From NCBI GenBank assembly GCA_964531735.1, contig CAZHGD010000014.1, positions 1-64,000 on the forward strand: 64,000 nt of DNA. The letters are read 5' to 3'. Shown here piece by piece: positions 7,837 to 15,768 of the stretch; position 1 is the first letter of the stretch; every line of letters begins with the position of its first letter. Made by a program: the position numbers and the translations under genes. The stretch is from CAZHGD01 sp964531735. GTDB taxonomy: Bacteria; Armatimonadota; UBA10988. The notes below the pieces were generated by a model. It was not told the DNA's origin. It was given only the letters and a program-made list of their open reading frames with translations, and searched no databases.

Positions 7837-8103
7837 TCAGCCGCGCAGGCCGAGGTCCTCCACGACTTTGCGGTAGGCCGCTTCGTTCGTCCGCTTCAGG
7901 TACGCCATGTGCTTCCTGCGGCTGGCGACCATCTTGTACAGGCCGCGCCGCGAATGGAAATCCTTCGGCAACGCCTTCAGGTGCGTGGTCAGTTGTTGAA
8001 TCCGCCGGGTCAGCAGCGCGATCTGCACCTCCGGGGAACCAGTGTCCTGGTCGGTGCGCGCGAACTGCGTGACGATGGCCGCCTTTTCGGCCCCTTCGAG
8101 CAT
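7837..8103 (-). CDS. rpsO: 30S ribosomal protein S15
   Basis: Small-subunit protein of 88 aa that binds the central domain of 16S rRNA. The family signature is clear: D-T-G-S-P-E-V-Q-I-A-L-L-T-R-R-I, followed by H-F-H-S-R-R-G-L-type (here D-F-H-S-R-R-G-L) and R-R-K-L/H-M-A-Y-L-K-R. The ATG is 6 bases after AAGGAG. A longer frame upstream adds 27 residues that are not part of S15. It is first in the rpsO-pnp unit. In several bacteria S15 represses its own translation; I cannot identify a defined pseudoknot here. Confidence 0.97.
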   Translation of the reverse strand: MLEGAEKAAIVTQFARTDQDTGSPEVQIALLTRRIQQLTTHLKALPKDFHSRRGLYKMVASRRKHMAYLKRTNEAAYRKVVEDLGLRG

Positions 8104-8136
8104 TCTGGGCTCCTTCTGGTCCTTGACTGGTGTCGC

Positions 8137-8165
8137 AGCATACCACACCATCGCCCCGGTGGCAA
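8137..8165 (-). promoter_or_regulatory. Promoter of rpsO-pnp
   Basis: On the minus strand, TTGCCA (8165-8160) and TATGCT (8142-8137) are separated by 17 bases, giving a start near 8130 and a leader of about 27 bases that includes the Shine-Dalgarno. The rest of the gap 8104-8360 shows no gene. Confidence 0.6.
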
Positions 8166-8360
8166 CCGCCCTGCGGGCGGGCATGGCGCGTCCAGTCGGC
8201 GGACCAGTCGGCGTGGCGCGGCCTGCCGTACGCCATCGGTCGGCGACGGCCGCGCCTGCGTCAGGGCCGGATCATGGCGATGATCGAGCCGACGCCACCC
8301 CGGCCACGCCGGCACTCAAGCGGTTACCGGCCCGGCCCCTAACCCGGCGGGTGGCCCGCG

Positions 8361-9071
8361 TCAGCCGCGCGCCGCGCGAGCTTCGGCCTCGATAGCGCGT
8401 GGGTGCAGCAGGTTGTTCTCCTTGTGGATGTGCTGGTGCAGATCGGCCTCCAGCTCCGCCAGGCCGTCGAGCAGCGCCCGGAACGTACCGCAGGCGTCCT
8501 CCGGCGCGGTGTAGTCGCTGGTCAGCCGCCGCATCGTCGCCAGGGCTGCACCGGCCTGATCGTGCTCGTGTTCCATCATCGCGATGGGCTGACGCACCGT
8601 GGCGAAGCAGGCCTCACCCGCGCCGTCACCGCCCAGACGGCGTATGTACGGGAACAGAATCCGCTCTTCCTTCAGCAGGTGCGCGGCGAGCTCCGCCTGC
8701 AGCGCCAGGTAGATCGGCGCCAACTCGGCGAGCCAGGGATGGCGCGCGCCATGCACCGGTTGCACCTTGGCCAGCAGCGCCTGCAGGCGGGGCAACTCCG
8801 CGCGCAGGTAGGCATGGTGCGTGGCTTCGATGTGGGTGGTCAGGTCCGCCAACGTCGCCTGGCTCCAGTCGGTCTCGCCTTCTTCAGGCCCCGCCTGCTG
8901 CAGCTCGGCCAGCACGGCCGACACCGCCAGGCCACGCCCGGCGCACGCCGCCTGCAGGCTCACCTTGCCGCCGCAGCAGTAGTCGATCCCCAGTCGCTCG
9001 AACACCCGCGACCGGCTCGGCCGCTCGCGCACCAACTCACCCACCGTCTGCTGTGTGTCCAGCGTCGCCAT
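8361..9071 (-). CDS. ric: Iron-sulfur cluster repair di-iron protein (RIC/ScdA/YtfE)
   Basis: Cytoplasmic protein of 236 aa that restores iron-sulfur clusters damaged by nitric oxide or oxidants. Residues 1-60 form the ScdA_N (DUF542) domain with the D-Y-C-C-G-G motif. The rest is a hemerythrin-like four-helix bundle with di-iron ligands in H-I-E-A-T-H-H, H-L-L-K-E-E, M-E-H-E-H and H-Q-H-I-H-K-E-N. The chosen ATG begins the conserved domain; the upstream extension of the frame crosses the divergent promoter. It is divergent from an Rrf2 regulator, the usual partner type (NsrR-like) for ric genes, so nitrosative-stress control is likely. Confidence 0.93.
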   Translation of the reverse strand: MATLDTQQTVGELVRERPSRSRVFERLGIDYCCGGKVSLQAACAGRGLAVSAVLAELQQAGPEEGETDWSQATLADLTTHIEATHHAYLRAELPRLQALLAKVQPVHGARHPWLAELAPIYLALQAELAAHLLKEERILFPYIRRLGGDGAGEACFATVRQPIAMMEHEHDQAGAALATMRRLTSDYTAPEDACGTFRALLDGLAELEADLHQHIHKENNLLHPRAIEAEARAARG

Positions 9072-9111
9072 GTCTGTCTCCGGTCGCGCCACGCTCGGTG
9101 AGCCGACCTGC

Positions 9112-9140
9112 TTGACAGCCATCGTGCGATCGTGTATTCT
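9112..9140 (+). promoter_or_regulatory. Promoter of the Rrf2 regulator
   Basis: TTGACA at 9112-9117 and TATTCT at 9135-9140 with a 17-base spacer. The transcript would begin near 9147 and reach the GGAG Shine-Dalgarno at 9169. An A/T-richer stretch at 9138-9162 in the ric-rrf2 gap is the likely operator, but I see no perfect dyad. Confidence 0.65.
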
Positions 9141-9177
9141 GGATGTAAAGGTTCGGATATACGCAAACGGAGCGCTG

Positions 9178-9603
9178 ATGCTATCCCAGACGGCCGAATA
9201 CGCGTTGCGGGCGATGGTGGTGCTGGCGGAGCAGCCAGAGGAGTTGTGGACCACCGAGCGACTGAGCGAGACCGCCAGAGTGCCGCCGGGCTACCTCGCC
9301 AAGGTCATGCGCGACCTGGGCCGCGCCGGGCTGGTCAAGGCGCGCCGCGGACCGGGCGGTGGCCACTACCTGGCGCGACCCGCTGACCAGATCAACCTGG
9401 TTGAGATTGTCCGCGCGGTGCAGCCGTTCGAGCGGCTCAAGGAGTGCCCGCTCGGACTCCCGCAGCATGCCGACGCGCTCTGCCCGTTGCACCGCCGACT
9501 CGACGAGGCGCTGGGCTCCATCATGGACGTCTTCACCGCCACCACCATCGACGAACTGCTGGGCGAGGCCACGCCGGCCAGGCGGCTGACCGCCGGCGGC
9601 TGA
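9178..9603 (+). CDS. Rrf2-family transcriptional regulator (NsrR/IscR-like)
   Basis: Winged-helix repressor of 141 aa. The N-terminal M-L-S-Q-T-A-E-Y-A-L-R-A-M start and the G-P-G-G-G-H-Y-L-A-R-P wing are typical of the family. Members sense through an iron-sulfur cluster bound by three Cys near residue 95. Here Cys90 and Cys102 are kept 12 apart with His105, but the central position is Gln96 (followed by His97), so the ligand set is not canonical. The ATG has GGAG six bases upstream. It is divergent from ric, so it probably controls ric and itself. Confidence 0.9.
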   Translation: MLSQTAEYALRAMVVLAEQPEELWTTERLSETARVPPGYLAKVMRDLGRAGLVKARRGPGGGHYLARPADQINLVEIVRAVQPFERLKECPLGLPQHADALCPLHRRLDEALGSIMDVFTATTIDELLGEATPARRLTAGG

Positions 9604-9612
9604 GACCAGCGG

Positions 9613-9642
9613 TTGCCTTCGGTCACCGGTGCGCACTACACT
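9613..9642 (+). promoter_or_regulatory. Possible promoter giving a leaderless sulfatase mRNA
   Basis: TTGCCT (9613-9618) and TACACT (9637-9642) with an 18-base spacer. The -10 element ends 7 bases before the sulfatase ATG and there is no Shine-Dalgarno site, so the transcript may start at or next to the start codon. Confidence 0.4.
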
Positions 9643-9649
9643 GCGCGCC

Positions 9650-11305
9650 ATGAGCACCGCACCACCCAACCTGGTCGTCTTCATCTGCGATGACCTGGCC
9701 GACGGCGATCTGGCCTGCCACGGCAATCCGTACACGCGCACGCCGCACCTCGACCGGCTGCACCACGAGGGCACCCGGCTGACGCGCTACTGCTCGGGTC
9801 CGCTGTGTACACCGGCACGCGCCGCGCTGATGACCGGCCGCCATCCTTACCGCACGCGCGCCATCGACACCTACCTCGGCCGCTCCACCATCGATCCCGG
9901 CGAGGTCACCTTGCCCGAGGTGCTGCAACAGGCCGGCTACGCCACCGGCCTGTTCGGCAAGTGGCACCTGGGCGACACCCATCCCTGCCGACCCGAGGAC
10001 AAAGGCTTCGCCGAGGCGTTCTACCACCTCGGTGGCGGCTTGCAGCAACCGGGCAACGTGGGCCGGCCGGCCTACTTCGACCCGGACCTGGTCCACAACG
10101 GTGAACTCGTGCCCACGCAGGGCTACTGCAACGACCGGTTCGCCGACGCCGCGGTGGCCTTTGTCGAGTCGCACCACGCCGTGCCGTTCTTCTGCTACTT
10201 CGCGACCAACCTGCCGCACAGCCCGTTCGAGATCGCCGAGGAGTGGATCGAGCCCTACCGCGCGATGGGCCTGCCGGAGAAGCTGGCGCGCGTCTACGCC
10301 ATGGTCGAGAACATCGACCACCACAACGGCCGCGTGCTCCAGGCCATCGACCGACTCGGCCTGCGCGAACAGACGCTGGTGCTGTTCACCTCGGACCATG
10401 GCCCGTGCGGCTCGGCCCATATCGATGGCCGGCCCCGGTTCAACCGCGGCTGGCGCGGGTTCAAGTCGCAGATGTACGAAGGCGGCCTGCGCGTGCCGGC
10501 CCTGCTGCGCTGGTCGGGCGTGCTCGACGCCGGCCGCGACCTCGACCGGCTGACCAACCCGATCGACTGGCTGCCCACCTTCGCCGCGGCCTGCGGCGTG
10601 CCGCTGCCCAGCGACCGCGTCATTGACGGCGCGAACCTGTGGCCGCTGCTGACCGGGCAGGTCGCCGCTGAGGATTGGCCCGACCGCAGCATCCCGATCC
10701 AGTGGCACCGCGGCGACCTGCCGGTGCGCTACCGCAATGCCGCCAACCTGCACCAGCGGCTGAAGTGGTACCGCCCCGCCGAGGACGCGCCCGACGAGCT
10801 CTACGATGTCGCGGCCGACCCCAGCGAGGAGCACAACCTGGCCGCGTCGCAGCCCGAGGCCACCGCGCGGCTCCGCGCCGAATACGACGCCTGGTTCGAC
10901 GATGTCTCGGCCACGCACGGCGCCACGCCGGCCGAGAACTACGCGCGGCCACGAATCGTCATCGGTGCCGCCGCGCAGCCGCGCACCTGCCTGACCTGGC
11001 AGGACTGGCGGCGCTATGACGACCGCGAAGGCTGGACCGAGGACCTGCCGGGCTACTGGCCGGTGACCATCGCCGCCACGGGCGACTACGCCGTGACCAT
11101 CGATCTGGCGCCGCAGGCCGCAGAGCAGCCGCTGCACTTTGGCTGCGGGCCGACTGAACGGGTCGTGCCGCTGCTGCCGCACCTGGCCACGGTCTCGTTC
11201 GATCGGCTGCACCTGGAGGCCGGTGACTGGAACCTTGAAGCCTGGCTGGGCGAGGACGCGCCGCGCGTGGGCGTGCGGTACGTGCATGTGCGGCGGGCGG
11301 AGTAG
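9650..11305 (+). CDS. Type I (formylglycine) sulfatase
   Basis: Arylsulfatase-type hydrolase of 551 aa, alkaline-phosphatase fold. The metal site begins in I-C-D-D-L, and the active-site motif C-T-P-A-R at Cys53 matches C-x-P-x-R, whose Cys is converted to formylglycine. Further catalytic parts include G-K-W-H-L-G and F-T-S-D-H-G. No signal peptide is visible, so the enzyme may be cytoplasmic, unlike many sulfatases that act on glycans outside. The ATG at 9650 starts the conserved domain; the GTG 21 bases earlier lies inside the probable promoter. No maturase gene is nearby. A C-terminal beta-rich region of about 120 aa follows the catalytic domain. Likely substrate: a sulfated sugar released from polysaccharide (inference). 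Confidence 0.93.
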   Translation: MSTAPPNLVVFICDDLADGDLACHGNPYTRTPHLDRLHHEGTRLTRYCSGPLCTPARAALMTGRHPYRTRAIDTYLGRSTIDPGEVTLPEVLQQAGYATGLFGKWHLGDTHPCRPEDKGFAEAFYHLGGGLQQPGNVGRPAYFDPDLVHNGELVPTQGYCNDRFADAAVAFVESHHAVPFFCYFATNLPHSPFEIAEEWIEPYRAMGLPEKLARVYAMVENIDHHNGRVLQAIDRLGLREQTLVLFTSDHGPCGSAHIDGRPRFNRGWRGFKSQMYEGGLRVPALLRWSGVLDAGRDLDRLTNPIDWLPTFAAACGVPLPSDRVIDGANLWPLLTGQVAAEDWPDRSIPIQWHRGDLPVRYRNAANLHQRLKWYRPAEDAPDELYDVAADPSEEHNLAASQPEATARLRAEYDAWFDDVSATHGATPAENYARPRIVIGAAAQPRTCLTWQDWRRYDDREGWTEDLPGYWPVTIAATGDYAVTIDLAPQAAEQPLHFGCGPTERVVPLLPHLATVSFDRLHLEAGDWNLEAWLGEDAPRVGVRYVHVRRAE

Positions 11306-11390
11306 TGCGGTTCGCGTCGCCGCAGGTTGGGTGGTCACCGTGACGCCGGCCGGCGCCGGGCGTCAGGGCGAGGAAGCCACGCGGACGACC

Positions 11391-11573
11391 GGGAGGGCGA
11401 AGCTCCTGCTGAGCCGGCCGTGGCGCGGTTGGCCACCGACCCGCAACGCGGCACCGCACCGTCGGTGCCGATCCGCGGCCGGGGTCGCGCCACCCACGCG
11501 TGTCGCGGCATCGCCTGGGCCTGGCAGTTGGCCGGCAGGGGTACGGCCGGCTCAGCAAGAGCTTCGCCCTCCC
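11391..11573. repeat. Inverted-repeat element, 31-base arms
   Basis: Arms at 11391-11421 and 11543-11573 are complementary at 30 of 31 positions and enclose 121 bases. One frame across the first arm reads G-E-A-P-A-E-P, a peptide string I recall from spurious translations in planctomycete-type genomes, where this sequence is a dispersed palindrome. The remainder of the 11306-11726 gap has no credible gene: the open frames there are by-products of high GC. A small dyad after the sulfatase stop (TGACGCC/GGCGTCA at 11341-11365) may be its terminator. Confidence 0.75.
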
Positions 11574-11677
11574 GCTCGGCGTCGGGGTCGACCGGTCTAT
11601 GCCGTCGTCCGGGAGCGCCGCCCGCCGCTGCGCCGGCCGGGCCACGCGAACTGCCACCGACACCTCGCCCCCGCCCC

Positions 11678-11706
11678 TTGCCCGAGCGCCCGCCACGTGC
11701 TACCCT
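11678..11706 (+). promoter_or_regulatory. Promoter of the type IIL R-M gene
   Basis: TTGCCC (11678-11683) and TACCCT (11701-11706) with a 17-base spacer, just ahead of AGGAGGG at 11717-11723. The match is moderate. Confidence 0.45.
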
Positions 11707-11726
11707 CGCCTCGCCAGGAGGGTGCC

Positions 11727-14700
11727 GTGTCGCCGGAACCAGACCAGGTGGCCGAGTTCATCGCGCGGTGGTCGGCCTCGTCAGGGGCCGAGTTGGCCAA
11801 CTCGCAGATGTTCCTGGCCGAGCTGTGCCGACTGCTCGAGGTGCCGCCGCCCGACCCGGCCGTCGGCCAGAACGCCGCCGACAGCTACGTGTTCGAGCGA
11901 CAGGTCACCTTCGACAACGGCGACGGCACCACCAGCCTCGGCCGCATCGACCTCTACCGGCGCGGCTGTTTCGTGCTCGAATCCAAACAGGGGACCTTGC
12001 GCAAGGAGGCCGAGGACGCCGCCCGGCAGGCGCTGCTCGGGTTCGTGCCGAAGCGCAAGGCCGGCGCGGCCACGCGCGACACGCCCGGCTGGGACCAGGT
12101 CATGCGCCGGGCCAAGGCCCAGGCCGAACGCTACGTGCGCGCCCTGCCGGCCGACGAGGGCCGGCCGCCGTTCGTGCTGGTGGTCGACGTCGGCCACGTG
12201 ATCGAGGTCTACGCGGAGTTCTCGCGCACCGGCGGCCTCTACGTGCCGTTCCCCGACCCGCAGAGCCACCGCCTGCGCCTGGCCGACCTGGCCGACGAGG
12301 CCGTGCGCGATAGGCTGCGGCGGATCTGGCTCGCGCCGCTCGACCTCGACCCGTCGCGGCGCAAGGCGCGAGTCACCCGCGACATCGCCGAGCGGCTCGG
12401 CCGGCTGGCCAAGGTGCTGGAGGACGACGGCCACGATCCCGAGGGTGTCGCCATCTTCCTCATGCGCTGCCTGTTCACCATGTTCGCCGAGGACGTCGGC
12501 CTCTTGCCACCCGACGGGTTCACCAACCTGGTGCAGTCGCTGCTGGCCACGCCCGACAAGTTCCAGGGGATGGCCGGCGAACTGTGGCGCGCCATGAAGG
12601 TCGGCGACTTCTCGGCCGCACTGCGCGACCGCGTGCTGCGGTTCAACGGCCGCCTGTTCGCCGACGCCGTGGCCATGCCGTTGAGCGCCGATCAGTTGCG
12701 CCTGCTGTTGCAGGCCTCGGAGGCCGACTGGGCCGACGTCGAGCCGGCCATCTTCGGAACGCTCCTCGAACGCGCGCTGTCGCCGCTGGACCGGCACAAG
12801 CTGGGCGCGCACTACACGCCGCGCGCCTACGTCGAGCGGCTGGTGATGCCGACCATCATCGAGCCGTTGCGCGCCCGCTGGGCCGCGGTGCAGGCCGCCG
12901 CCGAGAAGCTGGACGGCGCGGGCGACCGGCCCGCGGCGGTGCGCGCGCTGCACGAGTTCCAGCGTGAGCTGTGTACGGTCCGCGTGCTCGACCCGGCCTG
13001 CGGCTCGGGCAACTTCCTGTATGTCACCTTGGAGCACCTCAAGCGCCTGGAAGGCGAGGTGCTCGACGCGCTGACCGCCCTCGGCGAGCACCAGGGCCTG
13101 CTGGAAGGCGCCGAGGTCACCGTCGGCCCGCACCAACTGCTCGGCCTGGAGGTCAACCCGCGGGCGGCCCACATCACCGAGTTGGTGCTCTGGATCGGCT
13201 ACCTGCAATGGCACTTCCGCACCCACGGCCAGACCCCGCCGCGCGAACCGGTCCTGCACGACGACCACAACATCGAGTGCCGCGACGCGGTCCTGGCCTG
13301 GGACGCCGTGGAGCTGGTGCGTGATGAGCACGGCAAACCGGTCACCCGCTGGGACGGCCGCAGCACCAAGCCGCATCCGGTCACCGGCGATGAAGTACCC
13401 GACGAGACCAAGACCGTGCCGGTCTATCGCTACCTCAACCCGCGCCCGGCGGTGTGGCCGGAGGCGGATTTTGTGGTGGGGAATCCGCCGTTCATTGGCG
13501 GATGGTTGCTGCGGCAAGCCAAAGGCGACGGCTACGTCCAAGCCCTGTGGAGTGTCTATCCGTGGGTGCCCGAGAAGGCCGACTACGTTGCCTACTGGTG
13601 GGACCGCGCCGCTGAGGCAACCCGTGCTGGACGAGTTCGCGCGTTCGGACTGATCACCACCAATAGCATCAAGCAAGTGTTCCAACGGCGCGTACTCAGC
13701 CGCCACATCAGTGCCGCAGAACGACCGCTGCGTCTGGCGTTCGCTGTGCCAGATCACCCGTGGACCGACGAGGAAACGTCAGCCGCCGTACGGATTGCCA
13801 TGACGGTCGGTACAGCCGATGCAAGTTGCCAGCAGCACCTCGCCACGGTTGTCGGCGAGGTCGGCGGCGAGGCGACGATACAGTTGAGGCCGGTGTCCGT
13901 CCTCAACGCAGACCTGTCGTCTGGTGCCGACCTGGACGCGGCGGTGGCGCTGCGCGCCAACTCGGGCATCTGCTCGCCAGGCGTCCAGCTCTACGGTGCC
14001 GGCTTCATACTGTCCGCCAACGAAGGCCACGCCATGCGCACCGCAGCGAGAACCGAGGCAGCGCGCGAGGTCATCCGTCCATACCTTAACGGCCGCGACC
14101 TGATGGCAAACGCGCGCGGCGCCTTCGTGGTAGACTTCTCAGGTCTCGCACGCGACGAGGCCGCATTCCTGCATCCGGAGGCGTACCAACACATCCTCGA
14201 CCGCGTCAAGCCAGAGCGCGACCAGAACCGACGCGGGTCCATACGCGAGCTATGGTGGCGGTTCGGTTGGGAAAGGCCAGCCCTGCGGGCTGCATGCGCT
14301 GGACTGTCGCGCTTCATCAGCACGCCAGAGACCGCCAAGCACCGCGTCTTCGTGTTCGTGGACAGCGACTACCTGCCCGACAACAGGTTGACGAACGTAG
14401 CAACCGACGACCCGTTCGTTCTGGCTGTGGCATCGGCGAGGCCGCACACAGCATGGTCTTTGGCTGCCGGAGGTACACTGGAGGACCGTCCGGTCTACAC
14501 CAAGACCCGCTGCTTCGACCCCTTCCCCTTCGCCGACCCGCCCGAGCCGCTGAAGCAGCGCATCCGCGAGCTGGGCGAGGCGTTGGACGCCCATCGCAAG
14601 CGGCAGCAGGCGGCGCATCCGACGCTCACCCTGACCGACATGTACAACGTGCTGGAGAAGCTCCGCGCCGGCGAGGCGCTGACCGCCAAGGACAAGCTGG

Positions 14701-15185
14701 TCCACGAGCAGGGCCTGGTCACCGTGCTGCGGCAGCTTCACGACGAGTTGGACGCGGCGGTGTTTGCCGCCTATGGCTGGCCGGCCGACCTGAGCGATGA
14801 GGAGTTGCTGGCGCGGCTGGTGGCGCTGAACGCCGAGCGCGCGGCCGAAGAGCGGCGCGGGCTGGTGCGCTGGCTGCGGCCCGACTATCAGAACCCGCAC
14901 GGCACGCCGGTGCAGACCACGCTCAACCTCGGCGAGGAGGCGGACGCGCCGGCCGGACCCGCCCCGGCTCGCCGAGCGCTCCCGACGCGGCTGACCGAGC
15001 AGCTGCAGGCGGTGCGCGAGGCGTTGTCGGCCGGTGACGGGCCGTTGACCGCCGACGACGTGGCGCGGCGGTTTGACGGCAAGCTCACCGCCAAGCGCCG
15101 AGCGCTACTCGCCGAACTGCTGGAGGCCCTGGCCGACAGCGGTCAGGCCAGGCGGGTGGATGCCACGCGGTTCGCGGCGAATTGA
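11727..15185 (+). CDS. Type IIL (MmeI-like) restriction-modification enzyme
   Basis: Single-chain protein of 1,152 aa. An N-terminal PD-(D/E)xK nuclease-like stretch (Asp near 75, then E-S-K near 86-88) precedes a helical region. A gamma-class adenine methyltransferase follows, with motif I D-P-A-C-G-S-G-N-F near 420 and motif IV N-P-P-F near 582. The last 400-odd residues fit a target-recognition domain with a helical C-terminus. MmeI-type enzymes cut at a fixed distance and methylate one strand, needing no separate partner. The GTG start has a perfect AGGAGGG. The frame opens 196 codons earlier, but those lie in the palindromic gap. Base use between about 13.6 and 14.5 kb is less GC-extreme than in the rest, consistent with exchange of the recognition domain. 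It might instead be methyltransferase-only if the nuclease is inactive. Confidence 0.88.
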   Translation: MSPEPDQVAEFIARWSASSGAELANSQMFLAELCRLLEVPPPDPAVGQNAADSYVFERQVTFDNGDGTTSLGRIDLYRRGCFVLESKQGTLRKEAEDAARQALLGFVPKRKAGAATRDTPGWDQVMRRAKAQAERYVRALPADEGRPPFVLVVDVGHVIEVYAEFSRTGGLYVPFPDPQSHRLRLADLADEAVRDRLRRIWLAPLDLDPSRRKARVTRDIAERLGRLAKVLEDDGHDPEGVAIFLMRCLFTMFAEDVGLLPPDGFTNLVQSLLATPDKFQGMAGELWRAMKVGDFSAALRDRVLRFNGRLFADAVAMPLSADQLRLLLQASEADWADVEPAIFGTLLERALSPLDRHKLGAHYTPRAYVERLVMPTIIEPLRARWAAVQAAAEKLDGAGDRPAAVRALHEFQRELCTVRVLDPACGSGNFLYVTLEHLKRLEGEVLDALTALGEHQGLLEGAEVTVGPHQLLGLEVNPRAAHITELVLWIGYLQWHFRTHGQTPPREPVLHDDHNIECRDAVLAWDAVELVRDEHGKPVTRWDGRSTKPHPVTGDEVPDETKTVPVYRYLNPRPAVWPEADFVVGNPPFIGGWLLRQAKGDGYVQALWSVYPWVPEKADYVAYWWDRAAEATRAGRVRAFGLITTNSIKQVFQRRVLSRHISAAERPLRLAFAVPDHPWTDEETSAAVRIAMTVGTADASCQQHLATVVGEVGGEATIQLRPVSVLNADLSSGADLDAAVALRANSGICSPGVQLYGAGFILSANEGHAMRTAARTEAAREVIRPYLNGRDLMANARGAFVVDFSGLARDEAAFLHPEAYQHILDRVKPERDQNRRGSIRELWWRFGWERPALRAACAGLSRFISTPETAKHRVFVFVDSDYLPDNRLTNVATDDPFVLAVASARPHTAWSLAAGGTLEDRPVYTKTRCFDPFPFADPPEPLKQRIRELGEALDAHRKRQQAAHPTLTLTDMYNVLEKLRAGEALTAKDKLVHEQGLVTVLRQLHDELDAAVFAAYGWPADLSDEELLARLVALNAERAAEERRGLVRWLRPDYQNPHGTPVQTTLNLGEEADAPAGPAPARRALPTRLTEQLQAVREALSAGDGPLTADDVARRFDGKLTAKRRALLAELLEALADSGQARRVDATRFAAN

Positions 15186-15216
15186 CGGCCAAGCCGGCGC
15201 GCCGGACCACCAGGCC

Positions 15217-15287
15217 GGACCGCGGGCGTCTCGCCCGCACGGCACCGGACCACACCGCCACGGCGGCGGGCGGGACGCCCGCGGTCC
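15217..15287. repeat. Palindromic element, 22-base arms
   Basis: Arms 15217-15238 and 15266-15287 are complementary at 21 of 22 positions, with a 27-base loop. It begins 31 bases after the R-M stop and may act as its terminator. Translation gives strings like G-G-T-P-A-V, again familiar from dispersed repeats in planctomycete-like genomes. It differs in sequence from the element upstream of the same gene. Confidence 0.7.
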
Positions 15288-15363
15288 AGACCGTCGCCAG
15301 CGTGTCGGGAACTACCGCGTCGGGCGGTTCGTTCGGGATAGCTGAGCTACGGGGGGTGTCACC

Positions 15364-15753
15364 ATGATGACCACCAGACGGCAATGGCTCGCCGGACTGC
15401 TCGGGCTGCCGCTGCTGAGTCGCCAGGCGGCGGCCGCGCCGCTTCGCCGTGAGTTCGTCATCGAGGAGTTCCACATCGCCGGCTTCCAGTACCACGACGG
15501 CCCGCAGGTGCTGCCGAGCCTGTCGGAAGGGCAGGAACTGCGGCTGGTCAACGAGCCCGAGAACCCGCACGACGACAAGGCCGTGCGCCTCGAGTACGCC
15601 GGCCATCATCTGGGCTACGTGCCGCGCACACGCAACCGGCCGATCTTCCGGCTGGTCGCTCAGGACGCACCGCTGCGCGTCGTCGCGGTCCACGTCAACC
15701 AGGACCGCGAACCCTGGTTCGCCGTCTGGGTGCGCATCACCATGGTGGTCTGA
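15364..15753 (+). CDS. Exported HIRAN-domain protein
   Basis: Small protein of 129 aa. Residues 1-26 look like a twin-arginine signal: T-R-R-Q-W-L-A-G followed by a Leu-rich core and A-A-A-A. Residues 30-125 match the HIRAN fold: F-x-I-A-G-x-Q-Y-H-D-G, then N-E-P-E-N-P-H-D-D-K-A-V-R-L and L-G-Y-V-P-R. HIRAN domains usually sit in helicases such as HLTF and bind 3' ends of single-stranded DNA. As a free-standing exported protein the ligand is unknown. The Arg pair also suits a simple Sec signal, so the export route is uncertain. It converges on the propeller gene at 15769. Confidence 0.85.
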   Translation: MMTTRRQWLAGLLGLPLLSRQAAAAPLRREFVIEEFHIAGFQYHDGPQVLPSLSEGQELRLVNEPENPHDDKAVRLEYAGHHLGYVPRTRNRPIFRLVAQDAPLRVVAVHVNQDREPWFAVWVRITMVV

Positions 15754-15768
15754 CGCCGGGCCGCGGCC

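Noticed and set aside
4997..7876. A 959-codon open frame on the plus strand opposite pnp
   Set aside because: It is the antisense of pnp and the start of the M16 gene. High GC removes stop codons; its composition (Val/Ala/Asp/Arg repeats) has no domain, whereas the minus strand encodes clear PNPase domains.
11306..11726. A small gene between the sulfatase and the R-M enzyme
   Set aside because: All open frames cross the inverted repeat, with Arg/Ala/Pro-rich translation, no ribosome-binding site and no similarity.
9623..13757. Long minus-strand open frames opposite the sulfatase and the R-M gene
   Set aside because: Same reason: stop-poor antisense of real genes, with no motif and no ribosome-binding site.
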